Part shown: one piece after another, positions 26,925-34,377 of the stretch | Position numbering within the stretch: the stretch's first letter is position 1 | Layout of the letters: the number at the start of each line of letters is the position of its first letter | Assembly (NCBI RefSeq): GCF_018785265.1 | Contig: NZ_WQPK01000045.1 | Location: forward strand, 248,001 to 312,000 | Reading direction: 5' to 3' | DNA from: Collinsella aerofaciens | GTDB taxonomy: Bacteria > Actinomycetota > Coriobacteriia > Coriobacteriales > Coriobacteriaceae | DNA length: 64,000 nt | Notes under the pieces: generated by a model | Told to the model about the DNA's origin: nothing | The model's database searches: none | Seen by the model: only the letters and a program-made list of their open reading frames with translations | Made by a program: the position numbers and the translations under genes

Positions 26925-27265
26925 GGGACGTCATTTCCCAATCGAGGCTCAACCGGAAATTGCATCCCGCCCTGTAGGCGAATTCCGGGACGCAGCTTCC
27001 CGTTGGGGCGGGTTTCGGAAAGCGTGTTCCGCTCTGAGGGCTCATTCCGGGATAGACTTTCCGAAGCAGCGCCCATTGGGAAGCTGCGGACCGTATTGGG
27101 CATCGATTTTGGGATGCGCTTTCCGCTAGAGCCACGTTGCGGAAGCTGTGTCCCGTTCTGAGGCTGCAATCTGGGACGCGCTTTCCGCGGGGCGACCATG
27201 GGGAAACTACTACCCATTCCGACGCTGCGGCCCGCCTTGTGCGCTTTCCTCGGCAGGCTCTGCAA
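26925..27265. repeat. Diverged 62-bp tandem repeat array, five and a half copies
   Basis: Copies start at 26925, 26987, 27049, 27111 and 27173, exactly 62 bp apart; a half copy lies at about 27236-27265. Each copy has two related halves: GGGA-N7-TTCC(C/G) and, 30 bp later, GGAA-N6-7-(T/A)CCC. The copies differ at many positions yet keep exact spacing. The period is not a multiple of three, which argues against a coding repeat. The array lies between two outward terminators and belongs to no gene. No function is known to me. Confidence 0.75.
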
Positions 27266-27301
27266 ACAAAAAACCGGTTGGAATGGGAATTCCAACCGGT
27301 T
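27266..27301 (-). terminator. Terminator of the first GtrA gene
   Basis: AACCGGTTGGAA (27272-27283) pairs with TTCCAACCGGTT (27290-27301); on the minus strand TTTTTTG follows. Confidence 0.88.
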
Positions 27302-27327
27302 ATACATTCAAGCAAATAGTGAATCGA

Positions 27328-27735
27328 CTATGACCGTGCGCCCTCGAGGAAGAAGCGGCGGCTGAAGTAGTTGTACCAGGTGACGAGGAACGTGGCGATG
27401 GCCTTCATGGCCTGGTAGCCGATGCTCAAAAACGTGACGCCCACAAACATGTACAGGTCGTTGAGGCCCAGGCCGATCACCGACAGGATGGTGAAGATCG
27501 TGAACTCGCGCTTGCGGCTCATGCCTTCGCGGTGGTCGAACACGTACTTCATGCTGAGCCAGTAGTTGACCACGACGGACGTGATAAACGAAACCGTGGT
27601 GCTCATCAAAAAGTCAAGGTGGAACAGCTCGACGAGCGCAATGAGCATGCCCCAGTCGATGCCAAAGGAGATAAGACCCACGACAGCAAACTTGAGGAAC
27701 TGCTTGGTATGAGGTTGTGCCAGCGCCTTGCGCAC
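27328..27735 (-). CDS. GtrA-family membrane protein (copy 1)
   Basis: The 135-residue protein has four predicted membrane helices and the GtrA pattern: FLKFAVVGLISFGIDWGML at the start, VVNYWLSMKYVF in the middle and NYFSRRFFLEG at the end. GtrA proteins help move polyprenyl-linked sugars across the membrane for surface glycosylation. The start is probably GTG 27735, with GGATG upstream. A paralogue lies 220 nt further upstream in the same direction; no glycosyltransferase is next to either. Confidence 0.85.
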   Translation of the reverse strand: MRKALAQPHTKQFLKFAVVGLISFGIDWGMLIALVELFHLDFLMSTTVSFITSVVVNYWLSMKYVFDHREGMSRKREFTIFTILSVIGLGLNDLYMFVGVTFLSIGYQAMKAIATFLVTWYNYFSRRFFLEGARS

Positions 27736-27888
27736 GTAATCACATCCAATGCGTTGATGAATCGAGCAGAGGATACTTTAGAGCTTTTACAAGGGAAACG
27801 TAAGGTCTTTGCCAAGAACTATATGAACTCGCCAAATTTTCAAGAGCTAATCCGCAAACGTTGAAAATTTGCCCGTAAACGAGCGACA

Positions 27889-27928
27889 CCCACGGACGAT
27901 ACTGCGCTGAGTGCGCGTCGTCCGTGGG
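27889..27928. other. Perfect 11-bp hairpin between the two GtrA genes
   Basis: CCCACGGACGA (27889-27899) pairs with TCGTCCGTGGG (27918-27928). Neither side has a T run, so it is not a standard terminator. It follows the stop of the second GtrA gene on the minus strand. Confidence 0.4.
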
Positions 27929-27954
27929 CGCCGTAATGCTGCAGGGGTTTCGAG

Positions 27955-28350
27955 CTATTTTGTCTCGTCGCCCTCCAGGAAGATTTTTCGGGTCACAAAG
28001 TTGTAGACCATGACAAGCGCGGTGGCACAGATCTTGGCGATATTGGCCTCGAGTCCCAGGCCGGCGTTGAGCGCCAGCACGATGCCATCGTTGAGCACCA
28101 AACCGATCACGGACAGCACGACAAAGATGATGAACTCGCGGCGGCGGCTCATGCCTTCCTTGTGCGCAAACACGTATTTCATGCTTGCGAGGTAGTTAAA
28201 GATGAGTGAGATGATAAAGCCGCTGGTGTTGGCGATTAGGATGTTGAGGCCCAGACCGTAGTGGAGCAGATTCATAATGCCAAAGTCGATAACCGTGGCA
28301 ATGACACCGACGACGCCAAATTTCATGATCTGCGCAAGGAGCTTTTGCAT
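27955..28350 (-). CDS. GtrA-family membrane protein (copy 2)
   Basis: The 131-residue protein again shows four membrane helices and GtrA features (IMKFGVVGVIATVIDFGIMN, FNYLASMKYVFAHKEGMSRR, NFVTRKIFLEG). It shares YVF-H-EGMSR with copy 1, so the two are diverged tandem paralogues. ATG 28350 is chosen because AAGGCAGG lies 4 nt upstream and the length is typical; an in-frame start at 28413 adds a basic, non-conserved leader. It is followed upstream by the fbp gene on the same strand. Confidence 0.85.
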   Translation of the reverse strand: MQKLLAQIMKFGVVGVIATVIDFGIMNLLHYGLGLNILIANTSGFIISLIFNYLASMKYVFAHKEGMSRRREFIIFVVLSVIGLVLNDGIVLALNAGLGLEANIAKICATALVMVYNFVTRKIFLEGDETK

Positions 28351-28428
28351 GGTACCTGCCTTAAGCCGGCGCCGGGGCGCCGTGGGGATGACAAACTTAG
28401 CAAGTTTAGCCAATCCCCGCGGGTGGTG

Positions 28429-30345
28429 CTAGGCGCGCTCCTCGATAGCACCGTTTCTATATGCATCGAGCAGCTGACGCAGGTCCTGGATTTGGCTGCG
28501 GATCTTGGCGCCAGTATCGGTGTCGCTTACCATGCGGCGACGGTCTGCTTGGTCAAAACGGTTGGTCTCGCTTTCGATGTCCACGTTGCGCGTGAGTGCC
28601 TCGGCAACCGTCGTAAAGGCCCGGTGCGACTTGAGGCGGCAGCCGCGCGAGCTCGAGATGAGCGTATAGCCGGCGATGCCCGTCTTGGGATGGTAAGCGC
28701 GGCAGAAGCCGCCATCGATGACCAGCAGCTTGCCCTCGGCGCGGATGGGCTGCTCGCCCTTGGTGGTTTTAACGGGCGTGTGGCCGTTGATGATGTGGCC
28801 GGTCGGCGAGCATGCCATGGGCGCGACGCCAAACTCGCGCATGATATCATCGCAGACCGAGGGCGACTTGGTAAGCGTAAAGTACGGGTCCATCGGCTCG
28901 ACCCAGGTGCTCTTATCGGCGATATAGGCGCGCTCAAAGGTACGCACCAGGCGTCCGCTGGCGGGTGAATTGAAGCCAATCCACAGGTACCACATCCAGT
29001 CGAGGGCATCGCGGTCGCCCACGCGCCACGCGCGGCGGGCGATGTGGTCGCAAAAATCGAGATAATCGCGGCCAGCGTGCCAGGTGCCCAGGCAGTTCAT
29101 GCTGCTAAAGGTGCCGTCTTCGTTGAGCGGAACGCAGCCGTGGAAGAGCAGGTTGCCGTTGGCGACCTTGTACATCGAGCCGTGGGTGTAGAGGAAATCG
29201 ATATGGCGATGCAGGTGATCGGCGGTTACAAACTCGGACACGAGCTTGTCGATGATGTGCTGCTCCTGAGACGTGAGCGTGTAGGGGTCCGCCGGGTCGA
29301 CGGTGGGGAAGTCGTTGGTCGTGAGCGGCCACACGCTGCCGTCGGCGAGCGTGACCGTGCCGGTGTCGTGGTCGATCTTGTCGAGTAACAGGCGGTCGGT
29401 CATATCGAACTCGGGGTGGCGCTGGATAATCTGGCCCTCGAGCTTAAAGAGCAGCACGTTGATGGCCTTGATCAGCGGGGTGATGGACTCACCGGCGGTG
29501 TAGGTGGCATCGGCAAAGGCGACAAGCTCACGCAGCGAGATGCCGTAGTCGTTCTCCAGGATCTCGTAGCTGTCGTAGCGTAGGTTGTTGCGCAATACCG
29601 TGGCGATGCAGGCAGGCTCACCGGCCACAGCGCCCATCCACAGCAGGTCGTGGTTGCCCCACTGGATGTCGAGTGAATGGTAGGTGAGCAGGCGGTCCAT
29701 AATCTTGGCCGCGCCGCCGCCGCGGTCGAAGATATCGCCCACCAGGTGCAGGTGGTCGACGGCCAGGCGCTTGATGAGCGAAGCGAGCGACTCGATAAAG
29801 TCGTCGGCGCTTGCGGTCTCCAGGATGGACTCCACGATGCGCTCGTGATAGCGCACGCGATAGTTGTTCTCGTCCGGGTGCGTGTGCAACAACTCGTCGA
29901 TGATATAGGCGTAGTCGCGCGGGATGGCCTTGCGCACCTTGGAGCGCGTGTAGCGGCTTGAAAGCGAGCGAGCGACCATGATGAGCTGGTCAAGCATCGT
30001 CTTGTACCAGGTTGGCGAGTCCTCGCGCTGGCTGCGGACCAGCTCGATTTTCTCGCGCGGGTAGTAGATGAGCGTGCACAGCTCGCCCTTTTCGTCAAAG
30101 GAGAGCGTGTCGCCAAAGATCTCGTCGACATGTTCGCGCACGACGCCCGAGCAGTTATTGAGGATGTGCATAAAGGCTTCGTACTCGCCGTGCACGTCGC
30201 TCATAAAATGCTCGGTGCCCTTGGGTAGGTTGAGGATGGCCGAGAGGTTGATAATTTCGGTAAACGCGGATTGTTCGGTGGGGAACTGTCTCGACAGCAG
30301 GCGCAGATACTTGAAGTCTTGCGGGTTGCGATCGAATGCGACCAT
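28429..30345 (-). CDS. fbp: Fructose-1,6-bisphosphatase, class III
   Basis: The 638-residue enzyme dephosphorylates fructose-1,6-bisphosphate in gluconeogenesis. It matches the Firmicutes-type class III family, which carries a metallophosphatase core: MSDVHGEYEAF, HLVGDIFDRGGGAAKIMD, IQWGNHDLLWMGA, and later NGHTPVKTTKGE and LLVIDGGFCRAY. These Asp/His/Asn residues bind two metal ions. The start MVAFDRNPQDFKYLRLLS is typical. It may be co-transcribed with the second GtrA gene 80 nt downstream. Confidence 0.94.
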   Translation of the reverse strand: MVAFDRNPQDFKYLRLLSRQFPTEQSAFTEIINLSAILNLPKGTEHFMSDVHGEYEAFMHILNNCSGVVREHVDEIFGDTLSFDEKGELCTLIYYPREKIELVRSQREDSPTWYKTMLDQLIMVARSLSSRYTRSKVRKAIPRDYAYIIDELLHTHPDENNYRVRYHERIVESILETASADDFIESLASLIKRLAVDHLHLVGDIFDRGGGAAKIMDRLLTYHSLDIQWGNHDLLWMGAVAGEPACIATVLRNNLRYDSYEILENDYGISLRELVAFADATYTAGESITPLIKAINVLLFKLEGQIIQRHPEFDMTDRLLLDKIDHDTGTVTLADGSVWPLTTNDFPTVDPADPYTLTSQEQHIIDKLVSEFVTADHLHRHIDFLYTHGSMYKVANGNLLFHGCVPLNEDGTFSSMNCLGTWHAGRDYLDFCDHIARRAWRVGDRDALDWMWYLWIGFNSPASGRLVRTFERAYIADKSTWVEPMDPYFTLTKSPSVCDDIMREFGVAPMACSPTGHIINGHTPVKTTKGEQPIRAEGKLLVIDGGFCRAYHPKTGIAGYTLISSSRGCRLKSHRAFTTVAEALTRNVDIESETNRFDQADRRRMVSDTDTGAKIRSQIQDLRQLLDAYRNGAIEERA

Positions 30346-30666
30346 GAAACACCTTCCGATGGGGCTGGTAAAACTGATGAAACAGCGTCAAACGTTTATC
30401 AGTATGCGCCGCTTTTGTTTCGATTGGGGGTGGGAGGTCGAATTGTTGGCCGAACGGTTTGGTAAATCGATTTAGTTGAGGTAGATGTGTTGGTCGGGTG
30501 GAGACGACAGAAGGTGTTTTCTCAGATATTTATGCGTGGAGCCGGTGGAGACGATGGTGGTAAAGATGTTCGCTATTTTTGGTTCGATTTGGTAAATAGT
30601 GGACATATGTACCGTATGTAGGCTCACTGTGCGATAATTTGCGCAGCAATGAGTAAGGAGCCTCAT
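30346..30666. other. Divergent promoter gap between fbp and a degV gene
   Basis: About 320 nt without a gene. GGTGGAGACGA occurs twice (about 30497 and 30545), and an AT-richer stretch (30570-30640) with GGTAAATAGTGGACATAT probably holds promoters. No further structure was recognised. Confidence 0.35.
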
Positions 30667-31557
30667 ATGAGTGATTTTGTCCTGACCTGTGAATCCGCCG
30701 CCGACCGAACCCGTGAGTTCTTTGCGTCGCGCAATATTCCTGTCGTGTGTTTTCATTACGGGATCGACGATGTTGTCTATACGGACGATCTGTATCAGTC
30801 GATTACGCCGGACAAGTTTTTTGCCCAGATTGCCGCGGGCGCCATGCCCAAGACGTCTCAGGTGAGCGTGGGTGAGTACGAGGAGTTTTGGGAGCCGTTT
30901 GTTGCCGAGGGTAAAGACGTGCTGCACCTGACGTTGTCGTCGGGTATTTCGGGCACGTATGGATCGGCCTGCGTTGCGGCGCAGATGCTTGCGGATCGCT
31001 ATCCCGAGGGCGGCAAGGTGCGCGTCATCGATTCGCTGGGGGCGTCTTCGGGCTTTGGTCTGTTGCTGGAATATGCCGCCGATGTGCGCGATAGCGGGGC
31101 TTCACTCGACGAGACGGCCGCTTGGATTGAGGAGCACAAACTCAACCTGCACCACTGGTTCTTCTCGACCGATCTGTCGAGCTACCTACGAGGCGGTCGC
31201 ATTTCGGCTGCGAGCGCGATCATTGGCACGGCGCTTAAGATTTGCCCGCTTATGACGGTCGATTGCGAAGGTAAGCTGTCGCCGCGTGAGAAGATTCGCA
31301 CCAAGAAGCGCGCGATTTCCGAGATGGCTAAGACCATGATGGCACACGTGCAGGGCGGTACGGATTATTCGGGTAAGTGCATCATGTCGCACTCGGCGTG
31401 CCGCGAGGATGCCGAGGCAGTTACGGCGCTGATTGAGGAACAGGTTCCGCAGCTTAAAGGCAAGATTGAGATCAATGACATCGGTACTCTGATTGGCTCG
31501 CATACCGGACCCGGTACGGTGGCGCTCTTCTTTATGGGCGACAAGCGCGTGGATTAA
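30667..31557 (+). CDS. DegV-family fatty-acid-binding protein (copy 1)
   Basis: The 296-residue protein shows the DegV pattern: FVLTCESAADRT at the N-terminus, KTSQVSVGEY, the LTLSSGISGTYGSA loop that contacts the lipid carboxylate, RVIDSLGASSGFGLL and the C-terminal GTLIGSHTGPGTVALFFMG. DegV/FakB proteins bind a fatty acid and present it to a FakA kinase. ATG 30667 follows AAGGAG by 6 nt. A second DegV gene lies at 45022-45882; no FakA kinase is nearby. Confidence 0.92.
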   Translation: MSDFVLTCESAADRTREFFASRNIPVVCFHYGIDDVVYTDDLYQSITPDKFFAQIAAGAMPKTSQVSVGEYEEFWEPFVAEGKDVLHLTLSSGISGTYGSACVAAQMLADRYPEGGKVRVIDSLGASSGFGLLLEYAADVRDSGASLDETAAWIEEHKLNLHHWFFSTDLSSYLRGGRISAASAIIGTALKICPLMTVDCEGKLSPREKIRTKKRAISEMAKTMMAHVQGGTDYSGKCIMSHSACREDAEAVTALIEEQVPQLKGKIEINDIGTLIGSHTGPGTVALFFMGDKRVD

Positions 31558-31589
31558 TTTGCCCCATCACGTCGCTGCATGATTGCTCA

Positions 31590-31626
31590 AACGAAAACGG
31601 CCCGTCTCACGTTTGTGGAGCGGGCC
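31590..31626 (-). terminator. Terminator between convergent degV and TIM-barrel-like genes
   Basis: GGCCCG (31599-31604) pairs with CGGGCC (31621-31626) with extra pairing inside. On the minus strand GTTTTCGTTT follows, so it mainly serves the minus-strand gene. Confidence 0.65.
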
Positions 31627-31638
31627 TTGCTGTTGCGG

Positions 31639-32730
31639 CTAGCGTTTCTTTCCGCGGAAGAAAAAGCCGTGCAGCGACGGCTTGAGGCCGCGGTTGGCGC
31701 GATGCTCCTCGACGCGCTCGTGGATCGAAGCGACGCGCTCGATGACTTCGTCGGGAATCGGCACATCGGGATTCATGTTCTCGACTTGGCTGACCTCGGC
31801 GGCGGCGACCTGGTCGATAATGGGCACGTCGTCGCGCGAGATGACAGGTGTGGCGTCTTCCTTCATCTTGCGATAACGCTGCATCATGTCGGTCTGTAGC
31901 TGCTGGGCCGAAGGCGGCGTCCAGATGATGGCGTTGGCGCCGGCGGCGATGGTCTCGCGAATGCTCTCGGGCGTCTTACCGCCCGGCGCGATAAGCGGCA
32001 GGTTGGGATAGTGCTCGCGCAGCTCGCGTAGGACCTGGGGCGTGTTCTTGCCGGCGGCGATGTTGAGAATCTTGGCTCCAGCGCGCACCTTGGCGTGGGC
32101 ATCGTCGTCGCAGCGAACGACCGTGGCGATGACGGGGATGTCGGCGATGTTGGTGATGTGCTCGACCATCTCGGCAGTAGCGGGGGAGTTGACCACGCAG
32201 CCCGCCGCGCCCTGCATCTCGGAGACGGCTGCCATCTGCACGGAGCGCTTACCGGTCGTAGTTCCGCCACCCACGCCTACAAAGACCGGGCACTCGGCGA
32301 CGGTCAGCAGCGCTTGCGTAATGGCCGGCTGCGGCGTGAAGGGGTAAACGGCAAAGACAGCATCGGCATTGGAGTTGCGGATGACGGCCACGTCGGTGGT
32401 GTAGATGAGCGATTTGATGCGACGGCCGAAAAGCGTAAAGCCGCTGGCCTCCTCGATCTCGTCGGGCATGCGAAGGGCCGCCTTGCGCATGCGCCCGTCG
32501 ATGGGCAGGGGCTCCATAGGGAGTAGGCCGTTGGGCGTGACGGCTACTTGGGGCTCGGTGAACTCGTCTGCGAGCTCGACCTCGGAGAAATCGACCGAGG
32601 CGACGATGTCCTCGTGAACCTCGGCGGGTACATCGATGGGAGCTTGGTCGTTTGCCGCGGCAGGCGTGTCGAAGGAGCTGGTGCCGACGAAGGCGTCGAC
32701 GCGCTCATTTAGATCATTGAGGGTATCCAT
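31639..32730 (-). CDS. TIM-barrel-like protein of unknown function
   Basis: The 363-residue protein is not assigned to a named enzyme. Residues about 75-300 look like a TIM barrel with phosphate-loop-like strands: CPVFVGVGGGTTTG, IPVIATVVRCDD, GAKILNIAAGK, LIAPGGKTPESI and GANAIIWTPPS. The N-terminal 70 residues are acidic. The C-terminus is basic (HGFFFRGKKR). The gene could start upstream of ATG 32730, since the ribosome site there is weak. It converges on degV. Confidence 0.55.
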   Translation of the reverse strand: MDTLNDLNERVDAFVGTSSFDTPAAANDQAPIDVPAEVHEDIVASVDFSEVELADEFTEPQVAVTPNGLLPMEPLPIDGRMRKAALRMPDEIEEASGFTLFGRRIKSLIYTTDVAVIRNSNADAVFAVYPFTPQPAITQALLTVAECPVFVGVGGGTTTGKRSVQMAAVSEMQGAAGCVVNSPATAEMVEHITNIADIPVIATVVRCDDDAHAKVRAGAKILNIAAGKNTPQVLRELREHYPNLPLIAPGGKTPESIRETIAAGANAIIWTPPSAQQLQTDMMQRYRKMKEDATPVISRDDVPIIDQVAAAEVSQVENMNPDVPIPDEVIERVASIHERVEEHRANRGLKPSLHGFFFRGKKR

Positions 32731-32921
32731 GGAGACTCGATTCTGTGTGATGACGGCCGGCGCGATGCAGCCGAAATTGCGAATGCTAAATCGTTTGACG
32801 AGTTGATTTTTCCCCGCTGCGCCATCCGTTAGACCGAAGGGCTGACGAACGTGAAGGAGCTGTGGTGGCGGGGATCGAGGTGCTATCTTGAAAGCCCCGT
32901 TTAAAAGAGAGGTGACGCGGT

Positions 32922-33092
32922 ATGGAATTGACAGCAATGTTTGGCTCGATTGGCCTGTGTGTGGGCGCAATCGTTGCCGCCGCGGTCATCTACTTTGTGG
33001 TCACGGCCATTAAGGGCAAAAGGGCCGAGCGCAAGGAGCGTGCGATGCTTAAACAGCATCGCGACCAGCAGGGCAAACGCGCACAGAAATAG
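32922..33092 (+). CDS. Small single-pass membrane protein, 56 residues
   Basis: The short frame starts at ATG 32922 behind GAGAGGTG and ends with TAG 33090-33092. It has one membrane helix (SIGLCVGAIVAAAVIYFVVT, about 8-27) and a strongly basic C-terminal half (KGKRAERKERAMLKQH). Codon use looks like real genes here. The function is unknown; the size resembles small regulatory membrane proteins. Confidence 0.6.
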   Translation: MELTAMFGSIGLCVGAIVAAAVIYFVVTAIKGKRAERKERAMLKQHRDQQGKRAQK

Positions 33093-33116
33093 CTTGTTGA
33101 GTTTTGGATCCGTGCG

Positions 33117-34220
33117 CTAGCTGCGTTTTCGGATCAGGGCAATGTAGAAGCCCTCAAAGTCGCGGCTAGGCGGAATGGTGAGCGTGCCGGGCAGGCCGTT
33201 GGCGATGGCCGATACCTGACCCGCGGCAATGGCCTCGGTGAGAGCGTTGCACTCGATACGCGGCTCCTCGCCGGCTTCCTGGGCGCGGCGTGCTTCGCTT
33301 TCGCTCGGCGTGCCGTCAAGGGGGATGAGCTCGCAGTCCATATGCTTGTCGAGGGCCTCTTGCAGGGCGTCCTCGTTTTCCTGCGGCATGATCGAACAAG
33401 TGGAATAGACGAGCGTGCCGCCCGGCTTGAGGGCTCCCATGGCGCGGTCCAGAAGCGCGCGCTGCGAGCGGGCGCACTTGCTCAGCAACTGCTCGGTGAG
33501 GCCGCGCAGGCTTTTCTCGTTGCCGCTGATGACGGTGCCCGTGCCGGTGCAGGGGGCGTCGAGCAGAATACGGTCAAAGCGGAAGAACTCGTCAAGCTCG
33601 CGTGCGTCAATGCGCATAACGGGCACGTTTTTGGCGCCCTGGCGGCCCAAGTTGGCCTCAAGCTTTTCGGCGCGGGGAATGCTCATCTCGCAGGCCGTGA
33701 GGTGTGCCTGGCCCTGGGTGAGGGCGGCGATCTGCGTCGTCTTGCCGCCAGGGGCTGCGCACATGTCCAGGATGTCCTCGCCGGCCTGAGCGCCCAGGAC
33801 CAACGGCGGCATCATGGACGACAGGCTCTGCAGATAGATCTTGCCGTCGCGGTAGATGTCGAGATCCCACAGATCGGAAACCTGGGCCTCGGGCAGGATA
33901 AAGGCGTCTGGGTACCAAGCGACGGGGTTGTGGGCGATGCCGGCGGCACCGAGCGCCGCAGCGATGTCCTCGGCGGTCGCCTTGAGCGTGTTGGCGCGCA
34001 GCGTGACCGGGCGTGTGGCTGCGGCGCCAAAGCCCTCGATCATGAGCTCGGCATCGGCGGGCGCATAGGCGCCGGCGACCGTGTCGACCATAAAGCGCGG
34101 CAGGTCGGCGGCGGAGTGTTGGGCGGCAAGCTGGTCGGAAAGCTCGGTGGCGGCAAACTGCCTAAGCTTGAGCTCGGGCTTGACCTGCTTTTTTTGCTTA
34201 CGACGACGCGGCTTGGACAT
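33117..34220 (-). CDS. RsmB/NOP-family RNA m5C methyltransferase
   Basis: The 367-residue SAM-dependent enzyme has the family motifs: DMCAAPGGKTTQIAAL (SAM binding), RIDARELDEFFRFDRILLDAPCTGTGT with the PC motif Cys, and YSTCSIMPQEN with the TCS catalytic Cys. The substrate is likely 16S rRNA, as in RsmB/RsmF. The N-terminus is lysine/arginine-rich (SKPRRRKQKKQ), as in RNA-binding tails. No PUA-like C-terminal domain beyond a short segment is visible. Confidence in the exact rRNA position is low. Confidence 0.88.
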   Translation of the reverse strand: MSKPRRRKQKKQVKPELKLRQFAATELSDQLAAQHSAADLPRFMVDTVAGAYAPADAELMIEGFGAAATRPVTLRANTLKATAEDIAAALGAAGIAHNPVAWYPDAFILPEAQVSDLWDLDIYRDGKIYLQSLSSMMPPLVLGAQAGEDILDMCAAPGGKTTQIAALTQGQAHLTACEMSIPRAEKLEANLGRQGAKNVPVMRIDARELDEFFRFDRILLDAPCTGTGTVISGNEKSLRGLTEQLLSKCARSQRALLDRAMGALKPGGTLVYSTCSIMPQENEDALQEALDKHMDCELIPLDGTPSESEARRAQEAGEEPRIECNALTEAIAAGQVSAIANGLPGTLTIPPSRDFEGFYIALIRKRS

Positions 34221-34239
34221 CCGTCTTTCCTTCCACCTA

Positions 34240-34360
34240 AATGATTATTCTGGGACGGGGATTAAATAATCATTCCATGACTCCCGTCACAAAAAGACTG
34301 TACTGTGGCGCCCGGGAATGATTTTTTAATCCCCGTCCCAGAATAATCATTCCCGGGCGC
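34240..34360. repeat. Palindromic element with two alternative hairpins
   Basis: 34240-34276 (AATGATTATTCTGGGACGGG and onward) is the inverse of 34315-34351 with one mismatch in 37. The right arm can also fold on itself: GCGCCCGGGAATGATT with AATCATTCCCGGGCGC (34307-34360). It shares GGGACGGGG/CCCCGTCCC and AAAAAGACTG with the element at 44865-44926. It lies in the gap between the methyltransferase and metG genes, both minus strand. Confidence 0.7.
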
Positions 34361-34377
34361 GTTGCTACTAGCGTGCT

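Noticed and set aside
26925-27265. CRISPR array
   Set aside because: Periodicity is present, but units are diverged throughout, there are no conserved repeats separated by unique spacers, and no cas genes are nearby.
26875-27315. Coding frames across the 62-bp array on both strands
   Set aside because: The 62-bp period shifts frame in each unit, no ribosome sites were found, and frames are open on both strands at once.
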